Shown: positions 1 to 5,534, counted from the first letter of the stretch. The stretch: 7,401 nt of DNA from Spirochaetota bacterium (GCA_026990615.1 JALXDB010000128.1:1-7401); one strand, 5' to 3'. Translations and numbers: made by a program. The notes: generated by a model from the sequence alone, not told the origin.

Positions 1-361
1 CCCCAACCGTTGATGCTACAAGGGAGGTGCCGAGACCTTTACCGGGCTTTCCCATTTTTGTAAGCTGATAACCATCAATGGCAGTAACGGCTGCAGCAGG
101 AGTACCGGGTGTATTTATCGTAACAGCGGTGATTGAACCACCGTAATTCGCCGCCTGGTATATTGCTACTAACAGTATTATCGCAAGCATGGGAGACATC
201 TTATAGGTAAAAGGAACCAGGAGAGCCACAGCCATCGAAGGCGACAAACCAGGCATTGCTCCACCCAGAATACCAAGTATTACCCCAACAACTATAATCA
301 ATAGCTCTTTAAAGCCAAATATATATCCAAATCCCTGTGCCAAATTATGTAGTAATTCCAC
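1..361 (-). CDS. tctA: TctA-family large permease of a tripartite tricarboxylate transporter (N-terminal 120 residues; gene runs off the left edge)
   Basis: This is the large, roughly 12-helix membrane subunit of a secondary carboxylate transporter that works with a periplasmic binding protein (TctC) and a small membrane subunit (TctB). My translation starts at a GTG (361-359) and gives MELLHNLAQGFGYIFGFKEL and onward, with the family hallmarks in order: a first membrane helix, GGAMPGLSPSMAVALLVPFT near residues 33-52, and YGGSITAVTINTPGTPAAAV near 72-91, followed by a GKPGKGLG stretch. TctA proteins are usually about 500 residues, so only the first quarter is present. An AGGGG Shine-Dalgarno (369-373) lies 7 nt before the GTG, which supports that start. 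The gene begins 30 nt after tctB and is surely cotranscribed with it. The family is certain from the motifs; the substrate cannot be read from this fragment. Confidence 0.93.
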   Translation of the reverse strand, partial: MELLHNLAQGFGYIFGFKELLIIVVGVILGILGGAMPGLSPSMAVALLVPFTYKMSPMLAIILLVAIYQAANYGGSITAVTINTPGTPAAAVTAIDGYQLTKMGKPGKGLGTSLVASTVG

Positions 362-391
362 TGTCCTACCCCTAATATTTATTAGACGATA

Positions 392-949
392 TTAAAACAG
401 TAATTCAAAAAGCTTACCTACCGGAAGAGGAATATAGGATAACTTGTAGAAGGCAACGTAAGCAACTACAAGCCAGCCGGCTGCCACCGCTGCAATGACA
501 AAGTATCTTCTATAGTTCAAGATATATATTGCCAGGAAAATAAAACCAAAGGTTGCCAAATAGTATCCAATATACTTGACACTTATAATGTAGACTATTG
601 TCAGTATTAAAAACAGTGCGACCTTTTCAAGACGTCCCACCCGGGGATCTTCCCCCTCTTTCCCAAGTAGTGCTCTTATAAGGAGATAGGTATTAAGGCC
701 AATAATACCATAGGTCCATAGCCTCGGAACAACACCAGGTCCGACTTCGCCCCTCTTGGTATATGAAAAAGAAATAACAAGAAACAGAATGGCAATTTCT
801 ATAAAAGCAATCGGAATCATTGCATTACCGATATACTTCCTCTTTTTTGACTTATAAATAATAAAAAGAATTGCAAAATAAACAACGATTAAAAAAATTC
901 CAAATAGCAATAATCCTTTACCTGATCCGAGATATTTAATGAATTCCAT
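392..949 (-). CDS. tctB: TctB-family small permease subunit of the tripartite tricarboxylate transporter
   Basis: This is the small integral-membrane subunit that partners TctA. The 185-residue protein is very hydrophobic, with apparent membrane segments near residues 12-32, 44-63, 76-95, 108-125, 126-144 and 149-169. The TctB signature GPGVVPRLW sits at 70-78, right after the second segment. The protein ends with the family-like YIPLPVGKLFELLF tail. Known TctB proteins usually begin just before the helix that precedes the GPG motif. Here about 40 extra N-terminal residues add a helix followed by a basic KSKKRK stretch (33-38), so the protein is somewhat longer than usual. Start: ATG at 949 with AGAGG (957-961) 7 nt upstream. 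It lies between tctC, 75 nt upstream with a hairpin in between, and tctA, 30 nt downstream. Sequence in this family is poorly conserved, so the call rests on the GPG motif, topology and context. Confidence 0.9.
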   Translation of the reverse strand: MEFIKYLGSGKGLLLFGIFLIVVYFAILFIIYKSKKRKYIGNAMIPIAFIEIAILFLVISFSYTKRGEVGPGVVPRLWTYGIIGLNTYLLIRALLGKEGEDPRVGRLEKVALFLILTIVYIISVKYIGYYLATFGFIFLAIYILNYRRYFVIAAVAAGWLVVAYVAFYKLSYIPLPVGKLFELLF

Positions 950-970
950 CTTCCATCCTCTTAAAATTAA

Positions 971-1005
971 CCTTGACAGGGGAGGTGTCTCCTCGCCCTG
1001 TCAGG
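971..1005 (-). promoter_or_regulatory. Strong intergenic hairpin between tctC and tctB
   Basis: On the minus strand, CCTGACAGGG pairs with CCCTGTCAAGG (one bulged A). Nested inside are GAGG and CCTC around an AGACA loop, giving about 14 base pairs in all. It starts 19 nt after the tctC stop codon, and no U-tract of terminator length follows, only TTAATTTTAA. It is more likely a 3'-end stabiliser or partial terminator for the tctC message than a full terminator. Hairpins in this position after solute-binding-protein genes are known to raise binding-protein output relative to the membrane subunits. The pairing is seen directly; the role is inferred. Confidence 0.7.
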
Positions 1006-1024
1006 TCTATTGTACACTATCCCT

Positions 1025-1993
1025 TTAAATCATACCAATCTTTTTTAGATACTTCTCAAACTCTTTCTTATCGTTTCTGATAATCTGTTCAAACTTGTCC
1101 TTCTTGTAATATACAACTTTAATACCGCCAACTTCCCAGAACTTTCTCCAGTCTGGGTCGTTTGTAACTTTTGTAAACAGGTCATCGTACCACTTTAGAG
1201 CCTCTTCTGGAGCCCCTTTCTTAACAGCAAAACCCCTCCACATAATCTCATGATCAAAGTCTTTTATACCGAGTTCTCCAAATGTTGGTACATCGGGAAA
1301 CTGTTTTAGTCTGGATGGGCTGGAGACTGCGGCAATCATTAAATCGGGCTTTCCTATTGTGTCCCTCGGATTTCCCACATAGGCAACACCCTGGCCGCCT
1401 AAGAGAGCGGCGATCGCCTTTCCACCGCTTGCGAAGGGAATCCACTTTGCCTTAATACCTGCTTTTTCCCACAGTTTCAAAGCGGTGACATGGTCCAATC
1501 CACCCGCTGCTGGTCCTACCCATATCTGCTCACCGTTTTTCTTCTTTGCGTCTTCGACAATATCCTGCCATGTTTTTATTTTGGATTTTTTATTTGTAAT
1601 AACACATTCGGGATCAGCCATCAACATTGCTATCCAGTCAAACCCGAAAAGGTCAACCTTCCCCTTTGAGGCAACAACTTTTGATATATTCGACTTTGTT
1701 GCTGCAAACAGTGTGTAGCCATCAGCTTTGGTTTCCTCCAGAATGTACCTCATTGCAACTATTCCGCCGGCTCCGGGTTTATTCTCCACGACAAAGGTAG
1801 CCTTTGTATACTTGGATGCAATGTCCGTAAACTTCCTTGCAGTAATATCGATTAGCCCACCCGGTTTTGTGTAAACAATGATTTTGATCGGCTTCTGCGG
1901 GAATGCCTTTTCAGCCTTGCTTCCCTCGGCAAAGACAACTGCAGCAGAAAGAAGCATTAAAACCGCTACAATTAAAAACAGATACTTCTTCAT
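1025..1993 (-). CDS. tctC: TctC/Bug-family periplasmic solute-binding protein of the tripartite tricarboxylate transporter
   Basis: This protein binds a carboxylate in the periplasm and delivers it to TctBA. The 322 residues begin with a Sec signal peptide, MKKYLFLIVAVLMLLSAAVVFA, likely cut after FA at residue 22; there is no lipobox cysteine. Family motifs follow: KPGGLIDITARKF (43-55), where backbone and Asp49 line the carboxylate pocket in Bug proteins; VVENKPGAGG (68-77); GPAAGGLDH (160-168); and PDVPTFGELGI (233-243). Start choice: the longest frame begins at a TTG (2005), but that codon overlaps the GGAGG Shine-Dalgarno. The ATG at 1993-1991 sits 5 nt after GGAGG and starts exactly at the signal peptide, so it is preferred. 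The gene begins 45 nt after ppx with no convincing promoter between them, and it is followed by a hairpin and then tctB. Citrate, tartrate, aromatic or other carboxylates are all possible ligands; the sequence does not decide. Confidence 0.95.
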   Translation of the reverse strand: MKKYLFLIVAVLMLLSAAVVFAEGSKAEKAFPQKPIKIIVYTKPGGLIDITARKFTDIASKYTKATFVVENKPGAGGIVAMRYILEETKADGYTLFAATKSNISKVVASKGKVDLFGFDWIAMLMADPECVITNKKSKIKTWQDIVEDAKKKNGEQIWVGPAAGGLDHVTALKLWEKAGIKAKWIPFASGGKAIAALLGGQGVAYVGNPRDTIGKPDLMIAAVSSPSRLKQFPDVPTFGELGIKDFDHEIMWRGFAVKKGAPEEALKWYDDLFTKVTNDPDWRKFWEVGGIKVVYYKKDKFEQIIRNDKKEFEKYLKKIGMI

Positions 1994-1998
1994 ATCAA

Positions 1999-2003
1999 CC
2001 TCC
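1999..2003 (-). promoter_or_regulatory. Shine-Dalgarno GGAGG that fixes the tctC start
   Basis: On the minus strand, GGAGG at 2003-1999 lies 5 nt upstream of the ATG at 1993-1991. The competing in-frame TTG at 2005 would place its own codons over this site and would add four residues (MEVD) in front of a normal signal peptide. The spacing therefore argues for the ATG. Confidence 0.85.
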
Positions 2004-2038
2004 AATTTTATAAATTTTTTTCATAAATTATTCTTTAC

Positions 2039-2956
2039 TCATGAACAAAACCTATCAAAAAACAGGCCATGCCTAAGGCCTCTATCACTAACAGTAACTG
2101 AATCACAGTTAAGCTTAAGCATTATGGACTTAAGTATAGCCATACCTGCAAGAATTACCTCAACCCTCTTTGGCTGTAGCCCTTTAATAGATTTTCTTTC
2201 TTCAATAGTTTTGGATTTGACATCTTCGATCATCTCATCAAGTTCATTCATCCTTATAACTGTTCCATGAACCACATCTGGATCATACTTTTCAAGTTTA
2301 TGTTTCATAGCACCAAGATTGGTCATTGTACCACCCATACCGACAAGATAGGGACTCGAGAAGGGGGATTTGACAGATTTATCAAACTCGGATTTTAGAA
2401 AATCCATAAGGCTATTAAATTCCTCATCCTTAACAGGGTCCGATTTTAAAAACTGCTCTGTCATTTTTAAAGCACCAATTTTGAGGCTGAACCTGTCCTT
2501 TATCTCCGGTCCTTTACCAAAAATAAACTCTGTGCTTCCTCCACCTATATCTATGACTGTCGTTTCTTTATCTCCCAGGTCAAGCCCTCCTACAACAGCC
2601 ACATAGGATAACCTTGCCTCTTCCTCGCCTGGAATGACATTAATTTCAATTCCGAGTTCATCCTTAACCATTTTCAAAAAATCAGAAGCGTTTTTAGCCT
2701 CTCTCAGGGCACTTGTCCCTACGGCAACGTACTCCTTTACCCCGTATTCCTCCAAAAGATTTTTAAACTCCTTAAGCGCGTTCAATGTTCTTTCCATCGC
2801 TTCTTTTTTTAGAACACCTGTTTGATTGACTCCCTCACCTAATTTCGTAATCTCTCCTTTATCCACAAGAGTTTCAACGACTTTCTTATCTTCGACTCTG
2901 GCAATATGAATCAAAACTTGATTTGACCCTACATCTATTGTAGCATATGTTTCCAT
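2039..2956 (-). CDS. ppx: Ppx/GppA-family exopolyphosphatase / pppGpp phosphohydrolase
   Basis: Enzymes of this ASKHA-fold family remove terminal phosphates from polyphosphate, or the 5'-phosphate from pppGpp, in the cytoplasm. The 305-residue protein is about the length of the short two-domain members (about 310 aa) and lacks the C-terminal HD-like domain of the 500-residue E. coli enzymes. Motifs in order: phosphate-1 loop TIDVGSNQV (6-14); GTSALREAKN (80-89); PGEEEARLSY (109-118), which holds the catalytic Glu; phosphate-2 loop VIDIGGGSTEF (134-144); GMGGTMTNLG (206-215); GLQPKRVEVILAG (259-271); and VSDRGLRHGLFFDR (289-302). Start: ATG with AGGAGG (2962-2967) 5 nt upstream. That site overlaps the TAG stop of the preceding gene (2966-2968), so translation is probably coupled to it. 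Whether polyphosphate or pppGpp is the substrate cannot be told from motifs; the CYTH-like neighbour makes polyphosphate somewhat more likely. Confidence 0.93.
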   Translation of the reverse strand: METYATIDVGSNQVLIHIARVEDKKVVETLVDKGEITKLGEGVNQTGVLKKEAMERTLNALKEFKNLLEEYGVKEYVAVGTSALREAKNASDFLKMVKDELGIEINVIPGEEEARLSYVAVVGGLDLGDKETTVIDIGGGSTEFIFGKGPEIKDRFSLKIGALKMTEQFLKSDPVKDEEFNSLMDFLKSEFDKSVKSPFSSPYLVGMGGTMTNLGAMKHKLEKYDPDVVHGTVIRMNELDEMIEDVKSKTIEERKSIKGLQPKRVEVILAGMAILKSIMLKLNCDSVTVSDRGLRHGLFFDRFCS

Positions 2957-2965
2957 CTCTCCCTC

Positions 2966-3547
2966 CTATAGTTGATTATTTCTAATTCTCTTTAGCGCTT
3001 TAACGTAGTTGATATTTTCTTTGCCCCACAAACCGAGCTTCTTCACCGTTTCCTTTACCTTTGCAGGATCCTCAAGCTCTGCAGCGACAGTTGTTACCTC
3101 TCTACCATCGACCTTAACGGTAGCATACTCTACAATACATCCATCAACATCATACAGATCTCTAACCTTTTCCACAGAAAAAACCATCAAACGATCGTCT
3201 TTTCTGGCCATTTCAATAAACTCGTCAATGGTGTATTCCTTGTCTTCGAGTGCAGGAGGGGTAATCCTAAATATTCTGTAGAGTTCCAGAAGCTCTTCTT
3301 TGGGTAGAGGAAAGTCAACCTTTTTGATAGGTTTCCACTGTTCAAGCCAATCTTCATTAACCTGAAGCAGTGATTTAATGTCCATTTTGTTTGCTCTAAC
3401 CTTAGGATTCTCATCAACAACCTTTGAGAGAACATAGTATTCACTACTCTCAACATGCCTCGTTTTTTCATAATCATCAAGATTGATCGAAATATCAATC
3501 TTATCGGCAAAATGCCGCCACTCCCATCTGGGTATTATCTCTGCCAT
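2966..3547 (-). CDS. Uncharacterised protein with CYTH-like (triphosphate tunnel metalloenzyme) features, coupled to ppx
   Basis: I do not recognise this as a named protein. It has 193 residues, is soluble and charged, and has no signal peptide or membrane segment. It opens with IPRWEWR (5-11). Seen directly are features resembling CYTH-fold proteins: a strand-like EYYVLS (36-41), KVRANKMDIKSLL (49-61) with alternating Lys/Arg, then EQWKP. The second half has VEYATVKVDGREVTTVAAELED (139-160), and LGLWG plus NY near 171-181. In CYTH proteins, alternating acidic and basic residues on such strands line a tunnel that binds triphosphate and metal. However, a clean N-terminal ExExK motif is not visible, so the assignment is tentative. 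Two adjacent ATGs (3550 and 3547) follow GGAGG (3554-3558); the second has the better 6-nt spacing and is chosen. The stop codon lies inside the ppx Shine-Dalgarno, so the pair should be made together. It appears to be the first gene of the operon. Confidence 0.9.
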   Translation of the reverse strand: MAEIIPRWEWRHFADKIDISINLDDYEKTRHVESSEYYVLSKVVDENPKVRANKMDIKSLLQVNEDWLEQWKPIKKVDFPLPKEELLELYRIFRITPPALEDKEYTIDEFIEMARKDDRLMVFSVEKVRDLYDVDGCIVEYATVKVDGREVTTVAAELEDPAKVKETVKKLGLWGKENINYVKALKRIRNNQL

Positions 3548-3652
3548 CATAAACCTCCATACATAGTTTATTTTTTCTAATTTTTATCACAATATTTGCA
3601 ACAATCTGTTACGTAATCCTAAACTTTTGAACCAGCATATATTTCCACAATT

Positions 3653-3722
3653 ACTTATATGTTATAAGATGGATTTAATCAAATTAAATATTTTTATTAC
3701 TAAAATAATTAAATCTTATAAG
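3653..3722. repeat. Cluster of CTTATA/TATAAG inverted repeats over the operon promoter
   Basis: Three related elements are visible. CTTATA-TGT-TATAAG occupies 3654-3668. A perfect 8-bp palindrome CTTATAAG lies at 3715-3722. A larger imperfect inverted repeat has arms 3662-3679 and 3708-3721, in which TTATAAGAT pairs with ATCTTATAA and TTAAT with ATTAA around a 4-nt bulge. Together they cover the -10 and -35 of the candidate promoter. An operator for a dimeric regulator or a DNA-structure effect is possible. The repeats are seen directly; the function is inferred. Confidence 0.5.
3654..3682 (-). promoter_or_regulatory. Candidate sigma70-type promoter for the CYTH-like/ppx/tct operon
   Basis: On the minus strand a -35 element TTGATT (3682-3677) is separated by exactly 17 nt from a -10 element TATAAG (3659-3654). 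Matches to consensus are 4/6 and 5/6. Transcription would begin near 3647, giving a leader of about 100 nt before the GGAGG and ATG at 3547. The -10 forms one arm of an inverted repeat, CTTATA-TGT-TATAAG (3654-3668). Chance matches are common in DNA this AT-rich, so the call depends on the spacing and on the position ahead of the first gene of a packed run. Confidence 0.5.
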
Positions 3723-3830
3723 TTCTATAAAAATTGCAGAAATAGAAAATGGACGCAGAATAAAGCGGAGGATAAGAAGCTAAATGATGAGAATTAAATA
3801 TCAGTCTATAATCACAAAATCTAAAAAAAA

Positions 3831-4460
3831 TCAGAATAAAATTTCCGAAATGAAGTTTTCCAGAAATCCCTGATCTGTTAAAAACCTATAGAAATTTGCC
3901 TTTGTATCAAATTGATACACATTTATGCCCAACTTCGAAGCAGATTCCAGATTTTCCTTGAGATCATCGACAAATAAAACAGCTTCCGGTTCAGCCCCCG
4001 CTCTTTCGAGAGCAATCTCATAAATCTCCTTCTCGGGCTTCATATACCCAACTTCGTAAGAATAAACAATCTCATCGGCGAGCCTGTTTACATCGGCCTC
4101 CAGAACCGATGCATTCAACACATTTGTATTGGAAAGTACGAGTATTCTGTATATCTCTTTTAGTTTAAGTGCAAAATTGATCATTTCAGGGTCAGGAACA
4201 ACTATGGAATTCCATATATTAACAAACTTTTTATAATCCATTGAACATTCCATAATCCTGCAAACACCGCGATAGTATTGCTCGGGTGATATCCTGCCTT
4301 TCTCAAATGCATTGAATAGATTATCATCGTAGAGTGCCTTTTTTACAATATCAATATCCCTTCCGGTTTCTCTGATAAACCCGTTCCAGACGGCGGAAAA
4401 ATCAAGCCTGCAGAGTACATTCCCGAGATCAAAGAATATCCAGTCCAAAACCTTTCCCAT
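3831..4460 (-). CDS. HAD-superfamily hydrolase, YihX-like phosphatase (subfamily IA)
   Basis: Probably a cytoplasmic phosphatase acting on a small phosphorylated metabolite. The 209 residues hold all four HAD motifs: motif I FFDLGNVL (9-16) with nucleophile Asp11; motif II LSNTN (109-113) with Ser110; motif III Lys141 in GYMKPEKEIYE; and motif IV FVDDLKEN (163-170) with Asp165 and Asp166. The alpha-helical cap lies between I and II and includes AFEKGRISPEQYY (51-63). The DLGN form of motif I, with Asn where many HAD enzymes have the second Asp, and the GxIS cap motif are typical of E. coli YihX, an alpha-D-glucose-1-phosphate phosphatase. That substrate is only a suggestion here. Start: ATG with AGG about 9 nt upstream. 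The gene stands alone, with its own extended -10 promoter upstream and 283 nt before the next start codon. Confidence 0.92.
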   Translation of the reverse strand: MGKVLDWIFFDLGNVLCRLDFSAVWNGFIRETGRDIDIVKKALYDDNLFNAFEKGRISPEQYYRGVCRIMECSMDYKKFVNIWNSIVVPDPEMINFALKLKEIYRILVLSNTNVLNASVLEADVNRLADEIVYSYEVGYMKPEKEIYEIALERAGAEPEAVLFVDDLKENLESASKLGINVYQFDTKANFYRFLTDQGFLENFISEILF

Positions 4461-4486
4461 AAAAGACTACCTGTTTTTTTATGATT

Positions 4487-4514
4487 CAGAGGCTATTCTT
4501 AAAAATATCCTCAG
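4487..4514 (-). promoter_or_regulatory. Hairpin in the 5' leader of the HAD gene
   Basis: On the minus strand CTGAGGATATT faces AATAGCCTCTG around a 6-nt TTTAAG loop, forming 11 positions with two mismatches. It lies inside the leader predicted from the promoter at 4545-4553 and ends about 27 nt before the ATG. It is not followed by a T-run, so it is not a normal terminator. A role in mRNA stability or leader regulation is possible but unproven. Confidence 0.35.
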
Positions 4515-4534
4515 AACAGCCGGATAGATTGTAC

Positions 4535-4553
4535 TACCGGTATCATTATAACA
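4535..4553 (-). promoter_or_regulatory. Extended -10 promoter for the HAD gene, with a palindrome at the start site
   Basis: The minus strand reads TGT-TATAAT (4553-4545), a perfect extended -10 (TGnTATAAT). No good -35 is present at 16-18 nt, which is usual for extended -10 promoters. Transcription would start near 4538, leaving a leader of about 78 nt. The start site falls within a perfect 8-bp palindrome, TACCGGTA (4535-4542), the only GC-rich palindrome nearby, which could be a regulator site. Confidence 0.6.
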
Positions 4554-4570
4554 CTGCATTATTATATTAC

Positions 4571-4642
4571 ATCGGGGCTTTAGAGCATAGCCCCCGTGCT
4601 AAAAAAACCCGTTAATCATCTGATTATAAGCACAAGCCCGAT
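4571..4642. promoter_or_regulatory. GC-rich inverted-repeat element with two mutually exclusive foldings
   Basis: ATCGGGGCTT (4571-4580) can pair with AAGCCCGAT (4634-4642; one bulged G). This would enclose GTGCT (4596-4600) paired with AGCAC (4629-4633) and an inner TAATCA-TC-TGATTA hairpin (4613-4626). Alternatively GGGGCT (4574-4579) pairs locally with AGCCCC (4589-4594), which destroys the outer stem. On the plus strand the long form is followed after AAAC by five T's; on the minus strand seven T's lie inside it. I cannot say which strand is transcribed. It matches no RNA family I recognise. Confidence 0.4.
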
Positions 4643-4675
4643 AAACTTTTTACTCTACAACCTTTTTTTATGTTA

Positions 4676-4716
4676 AAAACAGCTATAGAAAAAGAAGCGC
4701 AGCTCTGTTTATTTTT
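4676..4716. terminator. Weak bidirectional terminator-like hairpin
   Basis: AAACAG (4677-4682) pairs with CTGTTT (4705-4710), extended by CT with AG after a 2-nt bulge, around a loop of about 16 nt. On the plus strand TTTATTTTTT follows; on the minus strand TTTTT follows. If real on the minus strand, it would end transcription from the TlpA-like gene about 250 nt after its stop codon. The stem is AT-rich and short, so confidence is low. Confidence 0.25.
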
Positions 4717-4965
4717 TAATTATGCACAATAGTTTATATAGCATTATATGTTGAAATAGAAAAAGATCAAAACTAAGGGTGATCTATCTTATTCAAACCA
4801 TAAATTATCAAATAAATATACAAGAAATAACAACTTTGACCAATATCGAGTCTTAAATTCTAATTCAAAAAATAAATATCATTATATTTTCAGTTATATT
4901 TCTAACGGTATAAAAATGGTGTATAATTCATTTATCATTATTTAAATAAAAACCTGAGTTTAGCC

Positions 4966-5499
4966 CTACTTGTTAATCAAACTCTCCATAAACTTTATCG
5001 ATTCATCACTAGCCCATCTTCTTGGCCCGATAGCCCTTCCCACGATCTTCCAATCTTTTCCTATGATGTATGTAGTGGGAATACCTCTAACACCGTACTG
5101 GTATGATATTCTACCATCTTTATCTATATAAACGGGAAAACTCAAGTCATTCTTTTTCATAAAGGACTTTACCTTTTTTGCATCCTCCTGTACATCAACA
5201 GCGATAACAACAAAATCTTTGTCTTTAAGCTTCTTGTACATGTCGTCAATATCCTTGACTTCCATCTTACAGGGACCACACCAGGTAGCCCAGAAATTTA
5301 AAAATATAACCTTCCCTTTAAAATCCTTAAGGTTTACCTCGTTCCCATCCAATGATACAACATTAAAATCAACGGCCTCTATCTCCTTTGAAGGTTTTTG
5401 TATGCCAAGGGTTTGAAAATAATCCTCAGCAAAGGCGGGGATCACAAAAATTGATGCAATAAAGGTGAAAATCAAAAGGCTCCTCACTAAAATCTTCAT
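4966..5499 (-). CDS. TlpA/ResA-like thioredoxin-fold thiol-disulfide oxidoreductase, exported
   Basis: Probably reduces disulfides outside the cytoplasm, for example on apocytochromes c or other exported proteins. The 177 residues begin with a signal sequence (1-24, ending IPAFA before ED) that could be cleaved after AFA or kept as an anchor. A thioredoxin/AhpC-TSA-like domain follows: DFNVVSLDGNEVNLKDFKGK (44-63), the strand VIFLNFWATWCGPC (64-77) with the CXXC active site at Cys74 and Cys77, and GIPTTYIIG (139-147) with the cis-Pro at 141. Length and layout fit the TlpA/ResA/CcmG group. No cytochrome maturation genes are nearby, so the partner is unknown. Start: ATG with AAAGGA about 7 nt upstream. 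It begins 88 nt after the metallopeptidase gene, and a weak promoter may lie in the gap. Distinguishing TlpA, ResA and CcmG by sequence alone is not safe. Confidence 0.93.
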   Translation of the reverse strand: MKILVRSLLIFTFIASIFVIPAFAEDYFQTLGIQKPSKEIEAVDFNVVSLDGNEVNLKDFKGKVIFLNFWATWCGPCKMEVKDIDDMYKKLKDKDFVVIAVDVQEDAKKVKSFMKKNDLSFPVYIDKDGRISYQYGVRGIPTTYIIGKDWKIVGRAIGPRRWASDESIKFMESLINK

Positions 5500-5534
5500 A
5501 ATACCATCCTTTCATAGATTAAAAATATCAATAT

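Larger units (their letters stand above)
3551..3830 (-). other. Intergenic region ahead of the CYTH-like/ppx operon
   Basis: This 280-bp, very AT-rich spacer contains no credible gene on either strand. A run of eight T's (minus strand, 3830-3823) starts directly after the TGA of the HAD gene. ATCAG within the gene can pair across a 33-nt loop with the CTGAT that overlaps the stop, so a poor intrinsic terminator is possible here. The middle carries inverted repeats and a promoter (separate entries). The remaining stretch of about 95 nt before the CYTH-like gene would be its 5' leader and includes a TTACGTAA palindrome (3609-3616). I see no known riboswitch in it. Confidence 0.6.
4461..4965. 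other. 505-bp gene-free intergenic region between the TlpA-like gene and the HAD gene
   Basis: Very AT-rich apart from a GC-rich island near 4570-4642. All frames are short: the best is a 20-codon frame on the plus strand (4670-4732) without a ribosome binding site. The region holds, from low to high coordinate: a leader hairpin and promoter for the HAD gene, the structured element at 4571-4642, a weak bidirectional terminator-like hairpin near 4676-4716, and an isolated inverted repeat AGATCA-N10-TGATCT (4764-4785). From about 4790 to 4965 I see only AT-rich sequence with no clear signal, and no obvious terminator directly behind the TlpA-like gene. A decayed gene cannot be excluded, but no recognisable remnant is present. 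Confidence 0.7.

Noticed and set aside
1994..2060. Possible separate promoter for tctC (TTGATA near the end of ppx and A/T-rich -10-like words)
   Set aside because: The best -35/-10 pairing needs a 20-nt spacer, and other combinations match poorly in this A/T-rich stretch; not enough to call.
3187..3510. 107-codon minus-strand frame overlapping the CYTH-like gene
   Set aside because: Alternative frame inside a well-supported gene with better start, ribosome binding site and coding character; no independent evidence.
4571..4610. preQ1 riboswitch-like pattern (short stem, then a run of seven A's)
   Set aside because: The loop and the tail after the A-run do not match the preQ1-I pseudoknot, and no queuosine gene follows; the resemblance is superficial.
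4670..4732. Plus-strand 20-codon frame beginning ATG TTA AAA in the large intergenic region
   Set aside because: No ribosome binding site (it follows CCTTTTTTT), very short, no recognisable composition; more likely chance.
4917..4965. Terminator right after the TlpA-like gene (five T's on the minus strand near 4950)
   Set aside because: No complementary stem precedes the T-run.
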